A stretch of DNA of 6,775 nt from Acidobacteriota bacterium (GCA_003224515.1 QHZC01000655.1:1-6775), one strand, 5' to 3'; shown: positions 1-6,392, numbered from the stretch's first letter. The notes: a model not told the origin generated them from the sequence alone. Program-made: numbers and translations.

Positions 1-167
1 CGTACTGGCCCGCGCCCAGGATCGGAGGGTTGAGGAGCAACGGGTCGGCCTGGAGGAACTGCGAAGGATCGGAATAGCTGAAGTTGTTGGAAGCTCCGAA
101 AGCAAGGTCGGTGTAGTAGCGGACATTGCTGACGGTGCCGGACTGTTCGTAGGGCGGATGGTTGCTC
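1..167. repeat. Terminal direct repeat, left copy
   Basis: These 167 bases are identical, base for base, to 6609-6775. They lie inside the beta-helix coding region on the minus strand. An exact repeat at both ends of a sequence usually means a circular molecule or a tandem unit written slightly more than once round. It can also be a repeat shared by two paralogous genes at which an assembly stopped. Confidence 0.97.
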
Positions 168-3046
168 TGCCAAGCGACAGCGATGTTGTTGATGACGTAG
201 CCGTCGTGGGAGTCGCTGGCTTGGAAGGAGCCGAAATTGAATTCCGCGGTGTCCAGGTCATTTTTGTAGCAGGTGTTGTTGACGAACCAGAAGTTGGTGA
301 CGACGTAGCCGAGGATGCAGCGGCCGCCGTTGCCATAGACGACGTTGTTGATGATCAGGGCGGGGGGAGTGTTGGCGGTGGTGGGGTCATAGGAGCCGTT
401 GCTGAGGTCCAGGATGATGCCGTTGCCGTCGGTTTTGTTGGTGCTCTGGTCGACTTCGCCGGTGATGATGTTGTTGGAGACGATGTTGTGGAAGCCGGAG
501 TAATTGTCGAACCACTGGTTGCTGTTGTAGGAGATGGCGCTGGTCCAGCTGTACCAGCTGGTGGGTACGGTGGGGGAGGGAGGGATGTAGCCGTTGTGGT
601 TGATGAGGTTGTGGTCCGAGGTGAGGTAGTCGCAGCGGATGGAGCCGATGCCGGAGCCGCCGGTGTTGTTGATGGAGTTGGCGATAAAGCGGAGGTGATG
701 GGAGCCGCGGCAGAAGAAGCCGTCAGCGGCGTTGCCCTTGCCGTCCATGTTGAGCCCACGGAATTCGAGGTAGGCGGGGTTGGAAGGGAAAGTGCCGTTG
801 CCCATTTTGAACATGGGGGAAGCGTCGGGGGGGCCGGTCCAGACGAAGTTGACGGGGCCGTCGCCGTAGTTTTTATAGACGATCCAGGACGAGGGGGAGC
901 CGCTGACCGGAGGATTAAAGGAGGAGCTTAGGTTATAGGTACCGGCGAGGAGGCAGAGGACCGCGCCGGGCTGAGTAGCGTTGGCCGCGCCGGAGAAGGT
1001 TTTGGGGGCGGAGGCACTGGAGCCGGAATTGCTGTCGTTGCCGGAGGGGGAAGCGAAGAGGGTGCAGTCGGCAGCGAGCGTTCCATTGTTGACGGTGATG
1101 GCTACGGGAGAGCTGATGGCAGTCATCCCGGCGGCATCGGAGGTTTTGGCGGTAAGGGAATGCGAGCCGTTGGAAAGAGAGCTGGTGTTGAGGCTGAAGG
1201 ACCAGTTGTTGGTCCCGGAGGCATTGGAGAAGCTGCCGCCGTCGACGGCGACTTGCACGGAGCTGATACTCACGGAGTCGGAAGCGGTGCCGGAAATGCT
1301 GATGGAGCCGGAGACGGTGGCGCCACTGACGGGCGAAGTGATGGCTACCGAAGGCGCCGGAGTGGCGACGTTGATGCTGAAGTTTCTGGAAGCGGATTGT
1401 GCCGCAGCGTCTTTCACCTGCACGGTGAAGGAGAAGGTTCCGGCTACAGAGGGAGTACCGGAGACGGAGCCGCCAGCATTCAAGGCCAGGCCGTTAGGCA
1501 GTGTGCCGCTCGCGAGGCTCCAGGTATAAGGCGTTGAACCACCGCTGGCCGTAACCGTGGAAGTATACGCACCAGCGACAAATCCCCCGGGGAGTTGCGC
1601 AGTCGAGACCTGCAACGTCGTCGAGACTGTGCTCACGGTCAGCGTAGCGCCGCTGCTGGTGACAGTTCCGGCTGTGTTGCTGACCACAACAGTGAACTGC
1701 GCCCCATCGTCTGAAGTCGCGGTTGCAGGCGTGGTGTAGGCAGACGAAGTCGCTCCGCTGATGGCGACATTATTCTTCTTCCACTGGTAGGTCAGAGGAG
1801 CGGTGCCCGCGGCCGCCACAGAAAAAGTAGCCGTCTGGCCTGCCGTCACGCTCTGGCTCGCCGGCTGCGTGGTGATCGACGGCGTCGCCGTAGTCGAATC
1901 AGAAGTGAACACCACGTCAACCCAGTAGTTTGTGGAATTGGTACGCGTGGGAAAAACGCTGCTGCTGCCGTATTCGAATCGTCCGTCCGGCGTGCCGCCA
2001 CGCCCTTTTGCCAGCGCATGCAGAGGTGGATTATCTACGCCGGCAGTCGCGAAATAGCTCCAGTTGGCGCTCCAGTGCCCAGTTGTGGAGTGGTACGAGG
2101 CTACATACACGGTGTTTGCCGTGATAGCCACGGGATTTGAAAAATTCACTTGTTGCCAGCCCCAAGCGCTCTCTCCGGTGAAAGTCGCCGTAGCCTGCAG
2201 CTTGCCTGCGTTATCCCACAGGTTGGCCACATGGGTGCCCGTGTTGGCAGCACTCTTGTAGAAGCGAATGCCAGTGACATAGCCGTTGGTGTCCGCCTTG
2301 AAGGAAACTCCCAACTCGACCGGCCAATCGGCCCCAACATCCTGAATGGTTGGCACCGCCGCGCTCGGCCAGATGGTGCTGCTCCCAGGAATAAACACCA
2401 CGTCGACCCAATAGTTTGTGGAGTTGTAGGTGTTCGTAGGGAATCCGCTGGTGCTGCCGTACAAATACACCCCGTTTGCGCCGCCATTCCGGTTTCCTTT
2501 GGCATGCAGCGGAGGATTATTGAACCCGGAGGTCGCGAAGTAGTTCCCCGTCACACTGAAGTGGCCGTTGGGAGAGTGATAGGAGGCCACATAGACGGTG
2601 TTGGCTGTGACGGTCACGGGCTTGGAGAAGTTCACTTGCTGCCAGCCTGACGCGGACTCTGCAGTGAACGTGGCGCTCGCGAGCAGGGTGCCGGTATTGC
2701 TCCACAGATTGCCCACGTGTGTGCCGGTATTGCCAACGCTTTTGTAAAAGCGAATGCCAGCAATGTAGCCGTTCGTGTCAGCCTTAAAGCTAACCCCCAG
2801 CTCCACGGACGAGTCGGGTCCAACGTCGGGAGTCGCGGGTACTGTCGAACTCGGCCAGATGGTCCGCTGGGTTTGTGCCAAGCAGTTACTCGAGCACCCC
2901 AAAACAACAGCCAGCACCACGAGCGCTCCTCTAAAATATCTCAACTTCTCGGGCCTGGACGCCCAGCTGGGAATTTCTGCTGCCAAACGCAACATTCTCC
3001 GTTGCCGCGTCCATAAAAACAAAGACAGTTCCTTAAGAAATCGCAC
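1..3046 (-). CDS. Large secreted mosaic protein: 2x DUF4082, three Ig-like domains, beta-helix (3' end off the left edge)
   Basis: The minus frame is open from the GTG at 3046 to the window edge (1015 codons). Residues 40-50 form a hydrophobic stretch after a basic segment (RPEKLRYFRG), with a likely signal peptidase site after NCLA (57). Domains in order: DUF4082 about 62-219 and again 224-381 (ELGVSFKADTNGY, WQQVNFS, TNYWVDVVF); an I-set-like Ig domain 388-471 (PLTYQWKKN); a He_PIG-type putative Ig domain 478-560 (TLPNGLAL, VSGTPSVAGTFSFTV); a bacterial Ig-like domain 563-652; then a parallel beta-helix from about 656 with Asn ladders (NNIITGE, INNVVYGNGG, VNNTCYKN). The protein is exported and probably binds or acts on polysaccharide or other surface polymers. 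That role is inferred from the domain types; I see no specific catalytic residues. Start: GTG 3046 has a perfect GGAGGT six bases upstream; ATG 2995 (residue 18) would give a more usual signal-peptide length. Joined across the terminal repeat to 6403, the protein is 1083 aa and complete. Confidence 0.88.
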   Translation of the reverse strand, partial: MRFLKELSLFLWTRQRRMLRLAAEIPSWASRPEKLRYFRGALVVLAVVLGCSSNCLAQTQRTIWPSSTVPATPDVGPDSSVELGVSFKADTNGYIAGIRFYKSVGNTGTHVGNLWSNTGTLLASATFTAESASGWQQVNFSKPVTVTANTVYVASYHSPNGHFSVTGNYFATSGFNNPPLHAKGNRNGGANGVYLYGSTSGFPTNTYNSTNYWVDVVFIPGSSTIWPSAAVPTIQDVGADWPVELGVSFKADTNGYVTGIRFYKSAANTGTHVANLWDNAGKLQATATFTGESAWGWQQVNFSNPVAITANTVYVASYHSTTGHWSANWSYFATAGVDNPPLHALAKGRGGTPDGRFEYGSSSVFPTRTNSTNYWVDVVFTSDSTTATPSITTQPASQSVTAGQTATFSVAAAGTAPLTYQWKKNNVAISGATSSAYTTPATATSDDGAQFTVVVSNTAGTVTSSGATLTVSTVSTTLQVSTAQLPGGFVAGAYTSTVTASGGSTPYTWSLASGTLPNGLALNAGGSVSGTPSVAGTFSFTVQVKDAAAQSASRNFSINVATPAPSVAITSPVSGATVSGSISISGTASDSVSISSVQVAVDGGSFSNASGTNNWSFSLNTSSLSNGSHSLTAKTSDAAGMTAISSPVAITVNNGTLAADCTLFASPSGNDSNSGSSASAPKTFSGAANATQPGAVLCLLAGTYNLSSSFNPPVSGSPSSWIVYKNYGDGPVNFVWTGPPDASPMFKMGNGTFPSNPAYLEFRGLNMDGKGNAADGFFCRGSHHLRFIANSINNTGGSGIGSIRCDYLTSDHNLINHNGYIPPSPTVPTSWYSWTSAISYNSNQWFDNYSGFHNIVSNNIITGEVDQSTNKTDGNGIILDLSNGSYDPTTANTPPALIINNVVYGNGGRCILGYVVTNFWFVNNTCYKNDLDTAEFNFGSFQASDSHDGYVINNIAVAWQSNHPPYEQSGTVSNVRYYTDLAFGASNNFSYSDPSQFLQADPLLLNPPILGAGQY
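1907..2377 (-). repeat. DUF4082-coding tandem repeat, second unit
   Basis: This stretch encodes residues about 224-380 of the secreted protein. It is a diverged copy of 2393-2863, offset by 486 bp. Shared blocks include ELGVSFKADTNGY, GIRFYKS, NTGTHV, ESA-GWQQVNFS, TANTVYVASYHS, NPPLHA and NSTNYWVDVVF. Divergence is greatest around the NPPLHA loop, where this unit has a different Gly/Arg-rich insert. It is an intragenic domain duplication. Confidence 0.9.
2393..2863 (-). repeat. DUF4082-coding tandem repeat, first unit
   Basis: This is the N-terminal of the two DUF4082 units, encoding residues about 62-218. It begins with TIWPS, as does the second unit, and ends with NYWVDVVF. The two units look roughly two-thirds identical at protein level by eye and are clearly alike at DNA level, so the duplication is old enough for drift but homologous along its whole length. 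Confidence 0.9.
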
Positions 3047-3052
3047 TACTAC

Positions 3053-3058
3053 ACCTCC
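3053..3058 (-). promoter_or_regulatory. Ribosome binding site GGAGGT for the GTG start at 3046
   Basis: On the minus strand GGAGGT is followed by GTAGTA and then GTG, a six-base spacing. This strong Shine-Dalgarno favours GTG 3046 over ATG 2995. The ATG has only a GGAG placed too close to it. Confidence 0.7.
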
Positions 3059-3325
3059 AGATTTGGTTATGTGGGTTTCGGCTCGCCGGGTCGCTGGACT
3101 GGTATAGCGGCGAAGCAACGGAAGGAGAGGGTCCCCGGTTACTGAGGGTTGCTGAGCATTTGAAGTTCGGCAGCCCCGGCGAGAGCGCTAAGCACTTATT
3201 AGCACTTCGCCCACGGGACAGAGGTTATGTCAGAAGCGTTTTTGTTTCTGTCAGCAGGGAAATGGTTCTGGCGTCAGACCTTTTGTCTTAAGAACGTCCC
3301 GCACAGTCCTACAGAGGGAGGGGTT

Positions 3326-3358
3326 CCACCTGTCCTTCCTCGCAAAGCCCAGCGGTTG
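3326..3358. repeat. Imperfect intergenic direct repeat, copy 1
   Basis: Blocks CCACCTG, GTCCTTCCTCG and CCAGCGGT occur in this order and recur at 3400-3436. The intervening bases differ, and copy 2 has six extra bases between the first two blocks. Confidence 0.6.
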
Positions 3359-3399
3359 CGTTAGAGGGAAAACCCGAGGCCGCTTTCAGGTACTTGGGC

Positions 3400-3436
3400 C
3401 CACCTGCGTCCAGTCCTTCCTCGATTGTCCAGCGGT
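3400..3436. repeat. Imperfect intergenic direct repeat, copy 2
   Basis: This copy has the same three blocks as copy 1, ending 33 bases before the kinase ATG at 3469. It lies where the leader RNA or a regulator site would be. It could be a repeated operator, or the remnant of a small duplication. Confidence 0.6.
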
Positions 3437-3468
3437 GTCAATCCGCTTCACGGTATTGGCAGGGCACA

Positions 3469-4683
3469 ATGACCACGCGCCGAACCACTGGGCCTCAAGC
3501 CCACGCCGTAAAATCTGCGTTGACTCCGTTTGGTGATGCCACCCTCCCCTTCTATTCAGAGATATTCGGCGGCCTGCCTGTGGGGGTAGTCGTTTTGCAT
3601 CTCGAAAACCCAAAGGACGTGCGGAGTTTCAGGATCATGGACCTCAACCCCGCCGCCGCCGCTCTCACAGGGGCCACAGTCGAGGACTTGCGTGGCAGGA
3701 CATTGGCGGAATTCCCCAAGCTCCTAAAAACGCCGTTTCCAAGCGGGTGCCTCGCCTCACTTCAGGCTCGCAAGCCAAAGAACTTGGGAGAGATTTCCTA
3801 CAGCGACGAGCGCATTCGTCAAGGTATCTATTCCGTTCAAGTTTTTCCCCTCTCAGGTGATTTCATGGGCGTTGCCTTCGAGAATGTTACGGATCGCAGG
3901 CATGCGGAACAGTCTTTGCGCGAGAGTGAGGAACGCTTCCGTATGCTCGTCCAGAGCGTGCAGGAATATGCCATTTTCCAGTTGGATCCGCTCGGCCAGG
4001 TTGTTAGCTGGAATAGTGGCGCCGAACGCTTAAAAGGCTATCGTGCCGAGGAAGTCCTCGGGAAACATTTCTCCGTGTTTTATCCTGCAGAAGACGTATC
4101 AAGCGGAAAACCAGAACAGCTTCTGGCGGAGGCAGTTCAACGCGGACAAAGCGAGGACGAGGGATGGAGAATCCGCAAAGATGGCTCTCGTTTTTGGGCC
4201 AACGTTGTAGTCACCGCCTTGCGGAACGCCAAGGGAAGTCTGCAGGGGTTCGCCAAGGTCACCCGGGACATGACCAATAGGCACGGGAAAGAGGAATCGC
4301 TAGCAAAGGCCAAGGAGTTGCTGGAACTCCGCGCTGAACAACGAACTGCCGTCCTCTCTCGAATAAACCAGGAGTTGCGAATCGAAATCGCGGAGCGCCA
4401 ACGCGCCGAGGATCAATTCAAAGCGTCTCTCGATCAACTCCGCGCTCTTGCAGCCCGCCTCCAGAGCGTGCGGGAAGAAGATCGCACCTCCATTGCTCGA
4501 GAGATTCATGACGAGCTCGGACAGGCCTGTACGGCGATCAAGATGGATCTCGCACTGATCGGTCGCAAGGCAACCAAGAGACAGACTCAACTGCGGGCCA
4601 AAGTGGACTCGGCCATTCGACTGGTGGACGAGATGATTGTCACACTGCGAAGAATTGCCTCCGAGCTCACGATCTGGGCCTGA
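3469..4683 (+). CDS. PAS-PAS sensor histidine kinase, N-terminal part (truncated by frameshift before the ATPase domain)
   Basis: This 404-residue protein has no membrane segment, so the sensor is probably cytoplasmic. PAS domain 1 is about 32-145 (GLPVGVVVLHLE, MDLNPAAAALTG, ending FENVTDRRHAEQ). PAS domain 2 is about 153-272 (ESEERFRMLVQSVQEYAIFQLD, GWRIRKDGSRFWANVV, VTRDMTNRH). A charged, probably coiled-coil linker covers 275-335. A HisKA_3 dimerisation/phosphoacceptor domain follows at about 335-400 with the motif REDR/REIHDELGQ, phospho-acceptor His347. Family members continue after SEL with R-P-x-x-L-D-x-L-G-L and a HATPase_c domain; here the frame ends TIWA-stop. The remainder lies one frame over, to 5093. 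ATG 3469 is preferred over the upstream in-frame TTG 3394: it has AGGG four bases upstream and the residues before it look non-coding. The fragment could dimerise but cannot bind ATP. The intact ancestor would have been about 546 aa. Confidence 0.85.
   Translation: MTTRRTTGPQAHAVKSALTPFGDATLPFYSEIFGGLPVGVVVLHLENPKDVRSFRIMDLNPAAAALTGATVEDLRGRTLAEFPKLLKTPFPSGCLASLQARKPKNLGEISYSDERIRQGIYSVQVFPLSGDFMGVAFENVTDRRHAEQSLRESEERFRMLVQSVQEYAIFQLDPLGQVVSWNSGAERLKGYRAEEVLGKHFSVFYPAEDVSSGKPEQLLAEAVQRGQSEDEGWRIRKDGSRFWANVVVTALRNAKGSLQGFAKVTRDMTNRHGKEESLAKAKELLELRAEQRTAVLSRINQELRIEIAERQRAEDQFKASLDQLRALAARLQSVREEDRTSIAREIHDELGQACTAIKMDLALIGRKATKRQTQLRAKVDSAIRLVDEMIVTLRRIASELTIWA
4663..4676 (+). other. Frameshift / micro-deletion junction in the kinase gene
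   Basis: Frame 1 reads I-A-S-E-L up to GAGCTC (4663-4668). From GAT at 4671, D-L-G-L-T-A-A-L-E-W continues in another frame. Kinases of this family normally have S/T-E-L-R-P-x-x-L-D-D/x-L-G-L here. Restoring both frame and motif needs 16 bases between 4668 and 4669: five codons (R-P-x-x-L) plus the G of the Asp codon. A deletion of 16 bases is therefore the simplest reading. The expected residues come from family knowledge, not from this sequence. A one-base insertion would restore the frame but not the missing residues. Confidence 0.7.
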
Positions 4684-4748
4684 CCGCAGCACTCGAGTGG
4701 CAGGCTCACGAGTTCGAAAGCCGTACTGGAATCCGCTGCTACGTCACT

Positions 4749-5093
4749 TTGCTCCAGGAACCCCTGGCCCTCGATTCGGAACGGTCTACGGCCATCTTCC
4801 GCATTTTTCAGGAATCGCTCACCAATGTTGCCCGCCACGCTAACGCCACGCGTGTCGAGGCGCGCTTGGAACGGGAAGCGGACCAGCTCCTCTTCCAAGT
4901 TCACGACAACGGAAGAGGCTTTGACCCTGAGGAGGCCAAGACGCGCAGGTCTCTCGGCCTGGTTGGAATGCAAGAGCGCGCGCTTCTGCTCAACGGGGAG
5001 CTCAAGGTTGAAGGAGTTCCAGGCGTCGGCACAACCATGACTCTGCGGATTCCATTGCTCGCATCAACCCCTCCCCAATTGGACTCGAGATGA
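4749..5093 (+). CDS. Histidine kinase HATPase_c fragment (C-terminal part of the frameshifted kinase)
   Basis: This reading frame carries the ATP-binding domain cut off from the gene at 3469. From the nominal TTG 4749 it has 114 residues, but homology runs back to GAT 4671 (DLGLTAALEWQAHEFESRTGI), which is typical of the start of this domain. Visible motifs are the N-box QESLTNVARHA (Asn26), the G1 box DNGRGFD (53-59), the G2 region SLGLVGMQERA (68-78) and the final GVGTTMTLRIPL. This arrangement is typical of HATPase_c in NarL-type (HPK7/HisKA_3) kinases. No convincing ribosome binding site or ATG precedes it, so independent expression is doubtful and it is best treated as part of a broken gene. 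Its stop overlaps the response regulator start (ATGA, 5090-5093), which shows that the two were translationally coupled. Confidence 0.8.
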   Translation: MLQEPLALDSERSTAIFRIFQESLTNVARHANATRVEARLEREADQLLFQVHDNGRGFDPEEAKTRRSLGLVGMQERALLLNGELKVEGVPGVGTTMTLRIPLLASTPPQLDSR

Positions 5094-5719
5094 GAGTGTT
5101 GATCGCCGACGATCATGCCGTCTTTCGCCGCGGGCTCAGGGAAACCATTGGCGAAGCATTTTCCAAAGTAACCTTCGGGGAAGCAGAGACGGCCCAGGAA
5201 GCAGTCGAGTGTGTGCGTCGCCAAGATTGGGAAATTGTCATTCTGGACATCAGCATGCCAGGGAAAAGCGGCCTCGACATCCTGGATGACTTGAGGCGAT
5301 TGCGCCCAAAACTGCCCGTTCTTTTCCTCAGCATGCACCCCGAAGAGCAATACGCGAGGCGGGCCCTCAAAGCTGGCGCAGCCGGTTATCTCACCAAAGA
5401 GAGCGTGCCGGAAGAATTGAAAAAGGCCATCCGGCGCGTGCTTACGGGCGGCCGCTACGTCAGCGCCACACTGGCCGAAAGGCTGGCCCATGACTTAAGA
5501 GACGGGGGGGATACACCGGTTCACGAACTGCTCTCAGACCGCGAATTTCAAGTCTTGCGCATGATCGCCTCGGGCAAGACCGTCAAGGAAATCGCCGAGC
5601 AGCTCTCTCTTAGTGTCAAGACCGTCAGCACCTATCGTTCGCGCATTCTGCAGAAGACAGCAATGAGAACGACCGCCGAACTCATCCGATTTGCTCTGCG
5701 ATCCCAGTTGGTGGACTAG
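5090..5719 (+). CDS. NarL/FixJ-family response regulator (receiver + LuxR-type HTH)
   Basis: This is a complete 209-aa protein of normal family length. The receiver domain is about 1-118, with the acidic pair Asp7/Asp8 (MRVLIADDH), phospho-acceptor Asp53 (VILDISMPGKSG), switch Ser81 (LFLSMH) and Lys103 (GYLTKES). A LuxR/GerE-type DNA-binding helix-turn-helix lies at about 146-205 (LSDREFQVLRMIASGKTVKEIA, SVKTVSTYRSRI). It is a transcription factor that would be activated by phosphotransfer from the kinase encoded immediately upstream. The start ATG overlaps the kinase stop as ATGA and there is no strong Shine-Dalgarno, so translation is probably coupled to that of the kinase. The kinase frameshift could therefore also reduce expression of this gene through early ribosome release and polarity. 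All key residues are present and no defect is visible. The target genes cannot be read from the sequence. Confidence 0.94.
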   Translation: MRVLIADDHAVFRRGLRETIGEAFSKVTFGEAETAQEAVECVRRQDWEIVILDISMPGKSGLDILDDLRRLRPKLPVLFLSMHPEEQYARRALKAGAAGYLTKESVPEELKKAIRRVLTGGRYVSATLAERLAHDLRDGGDTPVHELLSDREFQVLRMIASGKTVKEIAEQLSLSVKTVSTYRSRILQKTAMRTTAELIRFALRSQLVD

Positions 5720-5910
5720 AGGTGTCGAGATGCACCCGCCTCACGATCCGGGCGTGCTCTTGAGCTCCTTTGTCTTGGGTACGCGCGCTCGGTGTGCGGG
5801 ACAGGGACGGTCACCCGTTGTTCACTTTGTCCTACAGGAGAATACGGTCTTCACCGGATGTATTTTCGTTCTGATTTGTCATTCTCTAGACATGTGCGGC
5901 TGCTCTTTGA

Positions 5911-5918
5911 GGAGGAGG
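5911..5918 (+). promoter_or_regulatory. Ribosome binding site for the stand-alone receiver gene
   Basis: GGAGGAGG lies three bases before ATG 5922 (the first GGAGG is six bases away). It is the strongest Shine-Dalgarno on the plus strand of the window and decides the start codon. The upstream gap 5720-5921 has no recognisable gene and no promoter I would defend. Confidence 0.75.
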
Positions 5919-5921
5919 AAA

Positions 5922-6317
5922 ATGAGGGTTCTTATTGCAGATGACTCGGCGCCCGTTGTCCAGTCGCTGACCGACCTTCTGAGGGATGTGCCCGGTATCG
6001 AGCTTGCAGGACAGGCAGGCGACGTGCCGGAGGCGATTCGTTGTATCCACGAAACGAAGCCAGACGCTGTGATTCTTGACCTGCAGATGCCCGGAGGCTC
6101 CGGCCTCGACGTACTCCGTGCAGTTCGTCCAAATCATCCCAGTCTCTGCGTTTTGATTTGCACGAACTATCCTTATCCCCAATATCGCGATGAATGCCTC
6201 GCCGCCGGCGCAAATCATTTCCTCGACAAATCCACGGAATTTGAAAAAATCCCCGCCATTCTCCGTGAGTTGGTTAGAAGTGCCGCAAAGGCTACTCTCG
6301 CCGTGGGCCGAGGGTAA
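5922..6317 (+). CDS. Single-domain response regulator (stand-alone receiver)
   Basis: This 131-residue protein consists of a CheY-like receiver only, with no output domain. Key residues are Asp7/Asp8 (MRVLIADDS), phospho-acceptor Asp53 (VILDLQMPGGSG), switch Thr81 (LICTNYPYPQY) and Lys103 (HFLDKST). It has the same first eight residues as the upstream NarL-type regulator and is a likely diverged relative of its receiver. ATG 5922 is chosen because a strong GGAGGAGG lies just upstream and the protein then begins exactly at the receiver fold. The frame is open back to 5691, but those residues (Cys-rich, no recognisable fold) do not look like protein. It is separated from the upstream regulator by 202 bp, so it may have its own promoter. 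A role as phosphate sink, competitor or adaptor for the adjacent kinase is inference; stand-alone receivers also work by protein-protein contact. Confidence 0.9.
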   Translation: MRVLIADDSAPVVQSLTDLLRDVPGIELAGQAGDVPEAIRCIHETKPDAVILDLQMPGGSGLDVLRAVRPNHPSLCVLICTNYPYPQYRDECLAAGANHFLDKSTEFEKIPAILRELVRSAAKATLAVGRG

Positions 6318-6331
6318 GGCTTCGCCTTTTT
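6316..6331 (+). terminator. Short intrinsic terminator after the receiver gene
   Basis: AAGGC (overlapping the TAA stop), a TTC loop and GCCTT form a five-base-pair hairpin that runs directly into a T-tract (TTTTT, partly in the stem). It is compact but has the form of a Rho-independent terminator for the plus-strand operon. Confidence 0.5.
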
Positions 6332-6392
6332 ATGTGCAGGATTTTTAAGCGCAGCCCAGTTGCTCCTCAATCTTCGTCACGCTTCTAAAGAG

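Larger units (their letters stand above)
3047..3468. other. Divergent intergenic region (422 bp), probable promoters of both transcription units
   Basis: No convincing gene lies here; short open frames have no ribosome binding site or recognisable sequence. It must hold the promoters for the secreted-protein gene (minus) and the kinase operon (plus). The best minus-strand candidate is CTGACA (3254-3249) with CATAAC (3229-3224), spacing 19, which is weak. No convincing plus-strand sigma-70 or sigma-54 site was found. Visible short structure: TGTCAG at 3228 and 3249 with CGTCAG at 3272; AGCACTT at 3191 and 3201, ten bases apart; and the longer direct repeat near the kinase start. Confidence 0.6.

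Noticed and set aside
158..931. Long plus-strand open frame (257 codons, Val/Gly/Ala/Asp-rich)
   Set aside because: It lies opposite the beta-helix coding frame, whose C-ending codons produce stop-free, GTN/GAN/GGN-rich sequence on the other strand. It has low-complexity composition and no ribosome binding site.
981..1529. Plus-strand open frame of 182 codons, with a second overlapping one at 1160-1537
   Set aside because: Both are antisense to the Ig-like domains of the minus-strand gene, which has clear domain homology through the same stretch. The Glu/Pro/Leu-rich product resembles no family.
2150..2650. Plus-strand open frame of 166 codons
   Set aside because: It is a shadow of the DUF4082 repeats on the minus strand. 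The matching open frame at 2717-3016 arises from the same repeat.
3394..3468. Kinase start at TTG 3394
   Set aside because: There is no Shine-Dalgarno before it, and the 25 extra residues fall in the repeat-bearing intergenic region. ATG 3469 is better placed.
4660..4690. Programmed ribosomal frameshifting in the kinase
   Set aside because: No slippery heptamer or Shine-Dalgarno-like stimulator is seen at the junction. A simple frame change would still leave out the conserved R-P-x-x-L-D residues, so a deletion fits better.
4901..5491. Minus-strand open frame of 196 codons
   Set aside because: It is antisense to the kinase ATPase domain and the receiver domain, both of which have intact motifs on the plus strand.
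5691..5921. N-terminal extension of the stand-alone receiver from upstream in-frame starts
   Set aside because: The receiver fold begins exactly at ATG 5922 behind a strong Shine-Dalgarno. The upstream residues are unlike any receiver extension and overlap the previous gene.
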